Assembly (NCBI GenBank): GCA_017459225.1
Contig: JAFUDL010000075.1
Span: 1 to 7,836, forward strand
From: Kiritimatiellia bacterium
Lineage (GTDB): Bacteria > Verrucomicrobiota > Kiritimatiellia > RFP12 > UBA1067
Direction of reading: 5' to 3'
DNA length: 7,836 nt
The notes under the pieces are model-generated. The model was not told where the DNA came from. It was given only the letters and a program-made list of their open reading frames with translations, and did no database searches. Of the stretch, positions 1-6,109 are shown one piece after another (within the stretch, counting starts at the first letter, position 1; the number at the start of each line of letters is the position of its first letter). The translations under genes were made by a program, and so were the position numbers.

Positions 1-138
1 CTGAAAGTGGCGGCTGGCAATTCCATAAGGACTGCGCTTGTCTATGCGGGGCATCTGGCCCGGACGGTCGAGGCCGAAGGATGCTTTGATGCAATCGTCC
101 CGTTCTCCCGAATACTGGGAATCTTACCGGAGAAGTGA
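1..138 (+). CDS. 3' end of an unidentified gene (partial)
   Basis: Frame 1 is open from the window edge to a TGA at 136-138 and encodes the last 45 residues of a protein, ending in FSRILGILPEK. The composition is ordinary for a soluble globular protein: alternating hydrophobic and charged residues, no membrane segment, no metal-binding motif. I do not recognise the family. Its stop codon overlaps the TG of the extended -10 promoter of the next gene, so the two genes are packed together but probably separately transcribed. The start lies outside the window. The frame could be fortuitous, but its codon use resembles the following genes and no other frame here looks better. Confidence 0.5.
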   Translation: MKVAAGNSIRTALVYAGHLARTVEAEGCFDAIVPFSRILGILPEK

Positions 139-144
139 TATACT
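136..144 (+). promoter_or_regulatory. Extended -10 promoter of the flavodoxin/SDR/sugE operon
   Basis: TGATATACT at 136-144 matches an extended -10 element (TGn followed by TATACT). No good -35 hexamer lies 16-18 bp upstream, as is usual when the TGn extension is present. Transcription would start near 151, leaving a leader of roughly 48 bases before the preferred ATG at 199. The same element recurs at 3300-3308 at exactly the same distance (60 bases from TATACT to ATG) from a duplicated copy of the gene, so it travelled as part of the duplicated unit. Confidence 0.6.
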
Positions 145-198
145 ATTTGAGCCATGTGCGCTGGCGCACCGATTCTAAAACCCAACGGAGATTTAATT

Positions 199-753
199 AT
201 GTCCACGAAGAAGACAGTTAAGAAAACCAAGAACGTACTGATCATTTCAGCGTCGTTCCGTCCGAACTCCAACTCCCACACGCTCTGCCAGGAGGTCGCG
301 AAGGGCGTGAAGGCTGCGGGCAACAAGGCCGAGGTCATCCGGCTCAAGGACAAGAAGATCGGGTTCTGCACCGGCTGCTACGCCTGCCAGAAACTCGGGA
401 AGTGCGTGATCCAGGACGACGCGAACGCAATCGTCGAGAAGATCTGCAGGGCGGACGCCGTCGTGTTCGGCACGCCCGTGTACTACTTCTCGATCGCCGG
501 CCAGCTCAAGGCGCTTTTCGACCGCTGCGTGGCGAAGTGGCCGGAGCCGAACGGCAAGCCGTACTATCTCGTCGCGACGATGGCGGAGAACATGGACTGG
601 GATCTCGTGAAGGCGCCGCTCCAGGGTTTTGTCGACTGCTTTGACGGCGCGAAGATCAAGGGCTTCCTCAAGGCCGGAGGCGTCTACGAGCCCGGTGCCG
701 TGAAGAAGACGAAGTTCATGAAGGCGGCCTTCGATCTCGGTAGGAGGATATGA
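199..753 (+). CDS. NADPH-dependent FMN reductase / iron-sulfur flavoprotein-like flavodoxin
   Basis: Encodes 184 residues of the flavodoxin-fold NADPH-dependent FMN reductase family. After a lysine-rich start comes the first beta strand and FMN phosphate loop (NVLIISASFRPNSNS, residues 12-26). A cysteine cluster follows at C57, C60, C63 and C69, a C-x2-C-x2-C-x5-C arrangement like that of iron-sulfur flavoproteins, so a 4Fe-4S cluster beside FMN is plausible. GTPVYYFSIAGQLKALFDR is the usual second FMN-contacting segment. Its physiological electron acceptor cannot be told from sequence. I chose ATG199 because GGAG at 187-190 sits 8 bases upstream. ATG154 in the same frame would start almost at the transcription start and has no ribosome site, but it cannot be excluded. 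The stop is one base from the next start. A shortened duplicate lies at 3363-3521. Confidence 0.88.
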   Translation: MSTKKTVKKTKNVLIISASFRPNSNSHTLCQEVAKGVKAAGNKAEVIRLKDKKIGFCTGCYACQKLGKCVIQDDANAIVEKICRADAVVFGTPVYYFSIAGQLKALFDRCVAKWPEPNGKPYYLVATMAENMDWDLVKAPLQGFVDCFDGAKIKGFLKAGGVYEPGAVKKTKFMKAAFDLGRRI

Positions 754-754
754 A

Positions 755-2092
755 ATGAAAGTCCTGTTGGTCATACTTGGCATCGTCGTCGTTGCCGCGG
801 TCGCAGTGGTGGCGGGATGCCGAATGCTGGCAAGTCGCTCGACGGAGGCGACGGTGGCGCTGAAGGCAAAGCTGCCGGGCAAGGTTGCGGTTGTCTACTA
901 TTCCCAATCGAAGGTCGGCAACACTGCGACGGTCGCGAAATGGATCGCCAAGCACACGGGCGGCGAGCTTGTCCCGATCGAAACCATGGAGGCGTATCCC
1001 GACGCCTACGGCGAAACGCTCAAGGCCGCGAAGAAGGACATGGAGAACGGCGGAACGCGTGCGATAAAATCCGTTCCTCCGCTCGACGGCTACGACGTGG
1101 TGTTCATCGGCTCGCCGATCTGGTACGGAACGTACGCGCCTCCGGTCGCGGAATTCTTCAAGACGCATTCCTTTGCGGGCAAGACGGTCGTGCCGTTCTG
1201 CACGCACGGCGGCGGAGGCGCGGGCCGCTACTTCGTGGACGTGCGCAAGGCATGTCCGACCGCGACGGTCAAGGAAGGGCTCACGATTCGCGGCTCGAAC
1301 CAGGTCGAGCGCCGCTTGGGCACGGGCGTGACGGTACATCATACGGAAGACGACGTCGTCAACTGGCTCAACGCGGTCTTCGTCGCGACAGCCGTTTCCG
1401 CGACAACGGGGGACGCGCTGGACTTCCAGATGGACACGTTCAGGACCAAGGAGGGTAAGGCCGTCGTGATCACGGCGATCAAGCACGCCAGCCTGCGCAT
1501 CCAGTATGATGGGCTTGAAATCCAGGTCGATCCCGTGGCAAAGTACGCGCCCGAGACGGACTACTCGAAGTTTCCCAAGGCCGACGTCATTCTTGTTACG
1601 CACGAACATTTCGACCACTTCGACCGCGACACCATTGCCGCGCTGAAGAAGGACGGCACTGAGATAGTCGCCAACCCGGCGGTTCAGAAGATGCTGGGCT
1701 TTGGCACGGCGCTCTCGAACGGCGAAAGTTGCGTGCTTGCAAAGGGAATCAAGTTGGGCGCCGTCCCGGCCTACAACACCACGCCGGGCCATACGCAGTT
1801 CCATCCCAAGGGACGCGACAACGGCTATGTCCTCACGATGGGCGGTCTTCGCATCTACATCGCCGGCGACACGGAGGACATATCCGAGATGGCGAATCTG
1901 AAGGACATCGATGTCGCCTTCTTGCCCTGCAACCAGCCGTACACGATGACGCCGGAGCAAGTCGCGAAGGCGGCGCGCACAATCAAGCCAAAGGTACTGT
2001 TCCCATACCACTATTCCCAGACGCCGATCAAGCAGGTTGCAGACCTCCTCACCGGAAGCGGAATCGACGTGCGCATAAGGAACTACCAGTAA
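755..2092 (+). CDS. Lipoprotein-type flavodoxin fused to UlaG-like MBL-fold hydrolase
   Basis: Encodes 445 residues in three parts. Residues 1-22 are a hydrophobic signal with a lipobox V19-A20-G21-C22, so the protein is probably exported and lipid-anchored at C22. Residues about 43-206 are a flavodoxin (Flavodoxin_4 type), with the phosphate loop SQSKVGNT at 50-57 and IGSPIWYG at 118-125. Residues about 222-445 are a metallo-beta-lactamase-fold domain resembling UlaG-like hydrolases: HEHFDH at 283-288, an HPKG motif typical of that subgroup, AGD with D372, and H419, together a complete set of metal ligands. The seam VNWLNAVFVATAVSATTGDA (residues 202-220) looks like a flavodoxin C-terminus running into leftover signal peptide. 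The start has GGAGG at 743-747, 7 bases upstream. Its stop overlaps the next ATG (TAATG). The substrate is unknown. Domain order is opposite to that of flavodiiron proteins. Confidence 0.88.
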   Translation: MKVLLVILGIVVVAAVAVVAGCRMLASRSTEATVALKAKLPGKVAVVYYSQSKVGNTATVAKWIAKHTGGELVPIETMEAYPDAYGETLKAAKKDMENGGTRAIKSVPPLDGYDVVFIGSPIWYGTYAPPVAEFFKTHSFAGKTVVPFCTHGGGGAGRYFVDVRKACPTATVKEGLTIRGSNQVERRLGTGVTVHHTEDDVVNWLNAVFVATAVSATTGDALDFQMDTFRTKEGKAVVITAIKHASLRIQYDGLEIQVDPVAKYAPETDYSKFPKADVILVTHEHFDHFDRDTIAALKKDGTEIVANPAVQKMLGFGTALSNGESCVLAKGIKLGAVPAYNTTPGHTQFHPKGRDNGYVLTMGGLRIYIAGDTEDISEMANLKDIDVAFLPCNQPYTMTPEQVAKAARTIKPKVLFPYHYSQTPIKQVADLLTGSGIDVRIRNYQ

Positions 2093-2799
2093 TGGACTTC
2101 AAAGACAAGGTTGTCGTCGTCACCGGCGGGGCGCAGGGCATTGGCAAGTGCATCGCCGAGTGCTTCGCGCGCGAAGGCGCGATAGTTCACATAATCGATG
2201 TGCAGGAGGGTCCGTGGTTCGTCGGCGACCTTGCGGACAAGGCGACGCTTGAGCGGTTCGCCGGCGATGTCATCGCAAAGAGCGGAAAAGTCGATGTCCT
2301 CATCAACAACGCAATGCCGCTTTTCAAGGGCATCGACAAATGTACGTATGAGGAGTTCGCCTACGCGCAGGCGGTCGGCGTCGTCGCGCCGTTCTATCTT
2401 GCGAAGCTGTTCAAGGACAGTTTCGCCGAGGGAGCGTCCATCATCAACATCTCGTCCTCCCGCGACAGGATGAGCCAGCCGCAGACGGAGAGCTACACGG
2501 CAGCCAAGGGCGGTATCGCCGCGCTCACGCACGCGCTCGCCGCCAGCCTCGCCGGACGCGTCCGCGTTAACTCGATTTCGCCCGGATGGATAGACACCTC
2601 GTTCAAAACCTACGACGGGCCGGACGCCTCGCAGCACTTCGCGGGGCGCGTCGGCAATCCGATGGACATCGCGAACATGGTTCTCTACCTCGCCTCCGAC
2701 AAGGCGGGCTTCATCACGGGCGAGAACATCTGCATCGACGGCGGCATGACCCGCAACATGATCTACCACAACGACTTCGGATGGAGGCTGGAGGGATGA
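2092..2799 (+). CDS. Short-chain dehydrogenase/reductase (classical SDR)
   Basis: Encodes 235 residues of the classical SDR family, close to the usual 250. The Rossmann cofactor motif TGGAQGIG is at residues 11-18, and D36 at the end of the second strand favours NAD(H) over NADP(H). NNA is at 72-74. The catalytic set is S122, Y135 and K139 (YTAAK at 135-139), and the family's late IDGGM motif is present. The fold and NAD-linked alcohol/ketone chemistry are therefore secure, but the substrate is not predictable. The start is the A of the upstream TAA (TAATG overlap), implying translational coupling to the fusion gene. The stop TGA overlaps the ATG of a 20-codon mini-ORF at 2796. A frame running in from 1729 is a shadow in the preceding gene; the family N-terminus begins exactly at 2092. 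Confidence 0.9.
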   Translation: MDFKDKVVVVTGGAQGIGKCIAECFAREGAIVHIIDVQEGPWFVGDLADKATLERFAGDVIAKSGKVDVLINNAMPLFKGIDKCTYEEFAYAQAVGVVAPFYLAKLFKDSFAEGASIINISSSRDRMSQPQTESYTAAKGGIAALTHALAASLAGRVRVNSISPGWIDTSFKTYDGPDASQHFAGRVGNPMDIANMVLYLASDKAGFITGENICIDGGMTRNMIYHNDFGWRLEG

Positions 2800-2858
2800 A
2801 TGCGCTGTTTGTCTTTCTCGGCGGTGGAACCGAATCTCGTAAAGGAACGAAGATGTGA
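2796..2858 (+). pseudogene. 20-codon mini-ORF, possible crcB/fluC remnant
   Basis: ATG at 2796 overlaps the SDR stop (ATGA), with GGAGG at 2783-2787 eight bases upstream, so it looks translatable. It encodes 20 residues: MNALFVFLGGG, then TESRKGTKM. The first eleven closely resemble the N-terminus of CrcB/FluC fluoride channels, which typically begin with a hydrophobic stretch ending VFLGGG before the first pore segment. The remainder is short and basic. The stop TGA overlaps the GTG start of sugE. The simplest reading is a fluoride-channel gene reduced to its ends that now bridges the SDR gene and sugE. It could instead be a functional coupling peptide, or chance. The crcB assignment rests on only eleven residues. 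Confidence 0.4.
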
Positions 2859-3172
2859 ACTGGCTGATATTGATTGTCGCAGGATTATTCGAGGTCATAT
2901 GGGCGGTTGCGCTCAAGATGTCAAACGGATTCAAGAACATCACGGCAGACGCGGTGTTTGTGGGCGGGATGGCCGCCAGCGTCTGGCTGCTCGCCGTGGC
3001 CATGAAGTCGATCCCGATGGGAACGGCATACGCCGTGTGGACGGGTGTGGGCGCAGTCGGCGGATTCGTCGCGGGCATTGTCCTGTTCGGCGAATCCGCC
3101 TCGGCGTTGCGGATCGCGTCCGCCGCGCTCATCGTGGCCGGGATCGTCGGCCTGAAGCTCGCCGCGAAGTAA
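2855..3172 (+). CDS. sugE: Guanidinium exporter, SMR family (SugE/Gdx)
   Basis: Encodes 105 residues with four transmembrane helices and aligns along its whole length with E. coli SugE, now named Gdx. This inner-membrane small multidrug resistance transporter exports guanidinium in exchange for protons and works as a dual-topology dimer. The residues known to line the substrate site in Gdx proteins are all present: E13 (the proton/substrate-binding glutamate), W16, S42, Y59 and W62, with the hallmark GTAYAVWTG at 56-64. The start is GTG at 2855, with AAGGA at 2842-2846 eight bases upstream; the overlapping ATG at 2853 runs straight into a stop. It is last in its operon. I saw no guanidine riboswitch in the short leader, so expression probably follows the operon promoter. 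Confidence 0.93.
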   Translation: MNWLILIVAGLFEVIWAVALKMSNGFKNITADAVFVGGMAASVWLLAVAMKSIPMGTAYAVWTGVGAVGGFVAGIVLFGESASALRIASAALIVAGIVGLKLAAK

Positions 3173-3213
3173 TCGCAAGCACCAGGCACTTCCATAACCG
3201 ACCCGCCACAGAA

Positions 3214-3253
3214 AACCGTCACCTAATCGTGATTTTTAAAATAGGTGACGGTT
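3214..3253. repeat. 12-bp perfect palindrome with A/T-rich loop
   Basis: AACCGTCACCTA at 3214-3225 is the exact reverse complement of TAGGTGACGGTT at 3242-3253, with a 16-base A/T-rich loop. It is the most stable hairpin I found in the window. It lies 41 bases after sugE, where a terminator would be useful, but no run of Ts follows the right arm on the + strand and only a weak one on the minus strand. It could be a factor-independent-like or bidirectional transcription end, a protein-binding palindrome, or a mobile palindromic element at the edge of the duplicated segment that follows. Confidence 0.6.
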
Positions 3254-3299
3254 CGACTGAAAAATCGCCGCGCTCGAGATGCTCTGCGTCCTGGAAAAA

Positions 3300-3308
3300 T
3301 GATATACT
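3300..3308 (+). promoter_or_regulatory. Duplicated extended -10 promoter, probably driving the aat operon
   Basis: TGATATACT here repeats the element at 136-144, with the same 60-base spacing from TATACT to the ATG of the shortened gene copy. It is the only promoter-like element I could find upstream of aat, about 220 bases before it. The simplest inference is that the truncated duplicate now acts as a promoter and 5' leader for the five-gene aat chain. No clear -35 is visible, as in the first copy. Confidence 0.5.
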
Positions 3309-3362
3309 ATTGGGGCGATGTCCACCTACGCACCGATTCTAAAAACCAACGATGATTTAGTC

Positions 3363-3521
3363 ATGTCCATGAAGAAGACAGCAAAAATGAGAAAGAACGT
3401 TCTGATCATTTCGGCGTCGTCCCACCCGAACTCCAACGCCCACGCGCTCTGCCAGGAAGTCACGAAGGGCGTTAAGGTTGCGGGCAACGAGGCAGTCTTT
3501 GATCTTGGCAGGAGGATATAA
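3363..3521 (+). pseudogene. Internally deleted duplicate of the FMN reductase gene (52 codons)
   Basis: This ORF is a second copy of the gene at 199-753 lacking its middle. Residues 1-44 match the first 44 of the full gene (KNVLIISASSHPNSNAHALC against KNVLIISASFRPNSNSHTLC) and the last seven (FDLGRRI) match its end. The missing piece is 396 bp, 132 codons, so the frame is kept: 184 minus 132 gives exactly 52 residues. In the full gene the sequence AAGGC occurs at both deletion points (325-329 and 721-725). Similarity also covers 60 bases upstream, including the promoter. By hand I count about 34 differences in about 195 aligned bases. The leader GGAG ribosome site has decayed to GATG. The product lacks the cysteine cluster and second FMN segment, so it cannot be a working reductase. 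The retained GGAGG at 3511-3515 once served the downstream gene. Confidence 0.88.
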
Positions 3522-3530
3522 GGGCAGAAC

Positions 3531-4247
3531 ATGGCCGTCTATTGCCTAGACAATGACTCGTTTGAGTTTCCGCCTGCGGAGGATGCCGAGGTGGATAGCG
3601 GATTGCTCGCCATCGGCGGAGACTTCCGCCCTGAGCGGCTGTTGAACGCATACGCAGGGGGCATCTTCCCGTGGCCAGTTGCGGCGGGCGAGCCGATAAC
3701 CTGGTTCTCGCCGGATCCGCGGTTCGTCCTGAAGGCGGCGGATTTGCACATCCCCAAGTCGCTTGCAAAGACGCTCCGGAAGGGGTTGTTTGAGTATCGC
3801 GTCGATACGGCATTCCCCGAGGTGATCCACGCCTGTGCGGCCGTGCCGCGTCCGGAACAGGATGGTACGTGGATCACCGATGAGCTTGAGAGGGGATACT
3901 GCGAACTCAACCGACGCGGATTCGCGCATTCCTTCGAGTCGTGGCAGGATGGACGTCTCGTCGGCGGCTTCTACGGCGTGTCGATCGGACCGTGCTTCTT
4001 CGGCGAGTCGATGTTTGCGACGGTCCCTGATGCGAGCAAGTGCGCCTTCGCAACCTTCGCCCGTCAGATGTTCGACAGCGGCGTTCCCTGGATTGACTGC
4101 CAGGTTTACACGGAACATCTCGCCCGCTTTGGTGCGAAGGAGATTCCCCGCGCCGAGTATCTGGAGATGCTGAACTCGGCACTCTTCTCAATCGCAAAAC
4201 ACAAAAGGAAACAGACGAAATCGACGTTAGGAGCAACAGATGACTGA
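3531..4247 (+). CDS. aat: Leucyl/phenylalanyl-tRNA-protein transferase
   Basis: Encodes 238 residues, matching the usual length of Aat (234 in E. coli). In the cytosol this enzyme adds Leu or Phe from aminoacyl-tRNA to proteins with N-terminal Arg or Lys, marking them for ClpS/ClpAP degradation (N-end rule). Family motifs are in order: YAGGIFPWP (41-49), WFSPDPR (58-64), DGTWIT (111-116), GPCFFGESMF (153-162) with ASK shortly after (168-170), and IDCQ (188-191), whose Asp and Gln correspond to the pair implicated in catalysis in E. coli Aat. The start is ATG3531, with AAGGG at 3520-3524 just upstream. A GGAGG inherited from the neighbouring duplicate is further away, at 3511-3515. It opens a chain of overlapping genes; its last eight bases overlap the next start. 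Confidence 0.95.
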   Translation: MAVYCLDNDSFEFPPAEDAEVDSGLLAIGGDFRPERLLNAYAGGIFPWPVAAGEPITWFSPDPRFVLKAADLHIPKSLAKTLRKGLFEYRVDTAFPEVIHACAAVPRPEQDGTWITDELERGYCELNRRGFAHSFESWQDGRLVGGFYGVSIGPCFFGESMFATVPDASKCAFATFARQMFDSGVPWIDCQVYTEHLARFGAKEIPRAEYLEMLNSALFSIAKHKRKQTKSTLGATDD

Positions 4248-4473
4248 AGAGCAGATAGGTCTGGTCGGGCGTGAGTTTCGGCATTTTAAAGGCAACTTTT
4301 ATCGTCTCGAAGGGTTCGCAAAGGACTCCGAGACGCTGGAGGAGATGGTCGTGTACCGTGCGTTGTACGGCGAACGCGGTCTCTGGGTGCGTCCGGCGAA
4401 GATGTTCTTTGAGACCATCGAGCGCGACGGAAAGAAGATGAAGCGATTTGAACTCGTGGAGGATGCAAGATGA
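4240..4473 (+). CDS. DUF1653 domain protein
   Basis: Encodes 77 residues that are almost entirely one DUF1653 domain. Recognisable pieces are REFRHFKGNFYRLEGFA (11-27), the SETLEEMVVYRALYGE stretch, WVRPAKMF and a final KRFE. These small cytosolic proteins are widespread and often fused or adjacent to housekeeping genes; no biochemical function is established. ATG4240 lies inside the end of aat (eight-base overlap), with AGGAG at 4229-4233 six bases upstream. The stop overlaps the next ATG (ATGA). The overlaps at both ends imply coupled translation with aat and the Nudix gene. Confidence 0.9.
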   Translation: MTEEQIGLVGREFRHFKGNFYRLEGFAKDSETLEEMVVYRALYGERGLWVRPAKMFFETIERDGKKMKRFELVEDAR

Positions 4474-5462
4474 AAAACCTGCGCGAGACGTTCCGAGACA
4501 TGCCGCCCGACGAGATGCGCGAGGCATCGCGTGAGGCGGAAATCGCCGAATGGCGCGCAAGCAACCGCTTTTGCGGACGCTGTGGCGCGGAAATGAAGCC
4601 ACACGACGATCCGAGCGAGTGTGCGCTCGTCTGCTCGGCCTGCGGCTACACGGCATACCCGAAGATATCGCCCGCCGTGATAGTCCTCGTCACAAAAGGC
4701 GACAAGGTGCTCCTCCAGCGAAATACACACTACAAAGGCGTCGTGTGGTCGCTTGTCGCCGGATTCGTCGATCCGGGTGAAAGCCTTGAGGACGCCATCC
4801 GCCGCGAAGCCCGCGAAGAGGCATCAATCGAGGTGAAGGATATCCGCTACTTCGGCTCGCAGACGTGGCCGTTCCCGTCGAACATCATGATCGGCTTCCG
4901 CGCCGAGTATGCGGGTGGTGAACTCACGCCCGACGGCGAAGAGGTTGTGGAGTCGGGATGGTTCGACCGCGAGCATCTGCCGGAGATACCGCGCCACGGC
5001 TCGATAGCGCGGGCCATGCTTGATGCATGGATTGTAGAATCTCGCAAAGGAGATCGGGAAGAGGCAATGCGTCTCTTCGAGAAGTGCATCAACGCGAACG
5101 ACCTTGAGCTGGGGCGCAAGCTGATCGCGGAAACGGCGGCGTTCGATACGCCCGTTTCGCCTACGCCTCTCTATGGCGCGGAAGGGTACCTAAGTGTTGT
5201 CAGCCTTATGCGGAAGAGTTTCCCTGATGTGCAGTGGAAGCTTCTGGACATGGTGGCGGACGATAAGACTGTCGCTGTCCAGTGGGAATGCTCCGGCACG
5301 TTCAACGGTAAAGCGCCGTTCGCCGGGCTTCAGCCGAACGGACGCAGGTTCACGACCACGGTCATGAACTTCTACTCGTTCGACGCCGACGGCAAAATCT
5401 GCAAAGACGTCGCCGCAACCGGCATTGCAGGCATTCTGCAAGGCATAGGGACGATTCCATGA
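4470..5462 (+). CDS. NudC-like Nudix hydrolase fused to a SnoaL-like (ester cyclase) domain
   Basis: Encodes 330 residues. Residues 33-59 are a zinc ribbon (C35, C38, C55, C58). Residues 68-185 are a Nudix domain with the box at 98-120: G98, E104, R112-E113 and E116-E117 are present, but the usual glycine near the end is S119. SQTWPFP at 130-136 is the NADH-pyrophosphatase signature (normally SQPWPFP), so NAD(H) or NAD-capped RNA is the likely substrate class. Residues about 200-330 resemble a complete SnoaL-like/NTF2-fold ester cyclase of about 130 residues, and M200 falls where such proteins normally start. An AAAGGAG at 5046-5052 precedes M200, a hint that the halves were once separate genes. 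The start ATG4470 has GGAGG at 4458-4462 and overlaps the preceding stop. The usual NudC N-terminal domain is missing. Confidence 0.88.
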   Translation: MKNLRETFRDMPPDEMREASREAEIAEWRASNRFCGRCGAEMKPHDDPSECALVCSACGYTAYPKISPAVIVLVTKGDKVLLQRNTHYKGVVWSLVAGFVDPGESLEDAIRREAREEASIEVKDIRYFGSQTWPFPSNIMIGFRAEYAGGELTPDGEEVVESGWFDREHLPEIPRHGSIARAMLDAWIVESRKGDREEAMRLFEKCINANDLELGRKLIAETAAFDTPVSPTPLYGAEGYLSVVSLMRKSFPDVQWKLLDMVADDKTVAVQWECSGTFNGKAPFAGLQPNGRRFTTTVMNFYSFDADGKICKDVAATGIAGILQGIGTIP

Positions 5463-6109
5463 CTAAACCGTCCAGTTACGAGCTTGTCCTGCTTGTGGTG
5501 GTAGGGGGCGCCTCCGTGCTATCGGGCGTCGCCCCGGCGAGCAGGGCGGTGTGGTTCACCGAGATGTTCTGGGCGTGGGGACTCGTGGCAATCCTGCTTC
5601 TCGCCTATCGCCGGTTCAGGTTCTCGACCGCCGCCTATTCGTGTTTCTTCGTGTGGAGCATCCTTCAGATCATCGGGGCGCATTGGACCTTTGAGCATGT
5701 TCCGATGGAATGGCTGACCACGCCGCTCGGCCTCGAACGCAATCCGTTCGACCGCATCGCTCACTTTGCCGTGGGCTGGTTCGCGTTTCCGCTTTCGGAA
5801 CTTTATTGGCGCAAGGGCTACGTGCGTAGCAAGATTCTGGCGGCGTTCTTCGCCGTGATGACGACCGTCGCCATGGCCGGACTGTGGGAGATCGTCGAAT
5901 GGCTCTATGCCGTCATCGACGGCGGCGAAGCGGGAGCGGCGTTCCTCGGTTCGCAGGGCGATGAATGGGACGCGCAGAAGGATATCCTCTGCGACACGTT
6001 CGGCGCGGTTTGTTCAGTATCGCTGTTCTTGTTGTTCAACCGTAATTCACGGTCTGCGGCAAAAGAGAGTAGGAACGATAATGAAAAGAGAAAGGTGAGT
6101 GATTTATGA
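5459..6109 (+). CDS. yjdF: YjdF-like inner membrane protein (DUF2238)
   Basis: Encodes 216 residues, close to E. coli YjdF. There are about five hydrophobic segments: roughly residues 8-26, 33-50, 58-76, 100-115 and 128-150, with a further one near 180-195. Family landmarks are GAHWTFEHVPMEW, NPFDRIAHFAVGWFAFPLSE, the WEIVEW pair of glutamates and GDEWDAQKDILCD. The last is the most conserved stretch of the family and suggests a shared functional site facing one side of the membrane. Function is unknown. The start overlaps the previous stop (ATGA at 5459-5462), and its own stop overlaps the zinc-ribbon gene's ATG. The C-terminal tail is hydrophilic and rich in K, R, E and N. Confidence 0.88.
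   Translation: MTKPSSYELVLLVVVGGASVLSGVAPASRAVWFTEMFWAWGLVAILLLAYRRFRFSTAAYSCFFVWSILQIIGAHWTFEHVPMEWLTTPLGLERNPFDRIAHFAVGWFAFPLSELYWRKGYVRSKILAAFFAVMTTVAMAGLWEIVEWLYAVIDGGEAGAAFLGSQGDEWDAQKDILCDTFGAVCSVSLFLLFNRNSRSAAKESRNDNEKRKVSDL

Noticed and set aside
716..2011. Long minus-strand open frame opposite the flavodoxin-MBL gene
   Set aside because: GC-rich codon-phase shadow: arginine- and valine-rich translation without motifs, opposite a gene with clear family motifs.
2800..2855. Guanidine riboswitch ahead of sugE
   Set aside because: The gap is only about 55 bases and shows neither the paired ACGR-loop hairpins of guanidine-II nor other ykkC-like structure.
2083..3222. Minus-strand open frame of 379 codons opposite the SDR gene and sugE
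   Set aside because: Both plus-strand genes have complete catalytic or substrate motifs; the minus translation has no recognisable domain and spans two genes.
3214..3253. Standard intrinsic terminator
   Set aside because: The stem is strong but is not followed by a T-tract on the + strand, and the loop is long. Recorded as a palindrome instead.
2800..3342. Plus-strand frame of 180 codons starting at ATG2800, four bases after GGAGGG
   Set aside because: It overlaps sugE in another frame and is Arg/Gly-rich with no domain. The ribosome site is noted, but the product is probably not real.
3546..4118. Minus-strand frame of 190 codons opposite aat
   Set aside because: The plus-strand gene is a full-length, motif-complete Aat; the opposite frame shows no domain.
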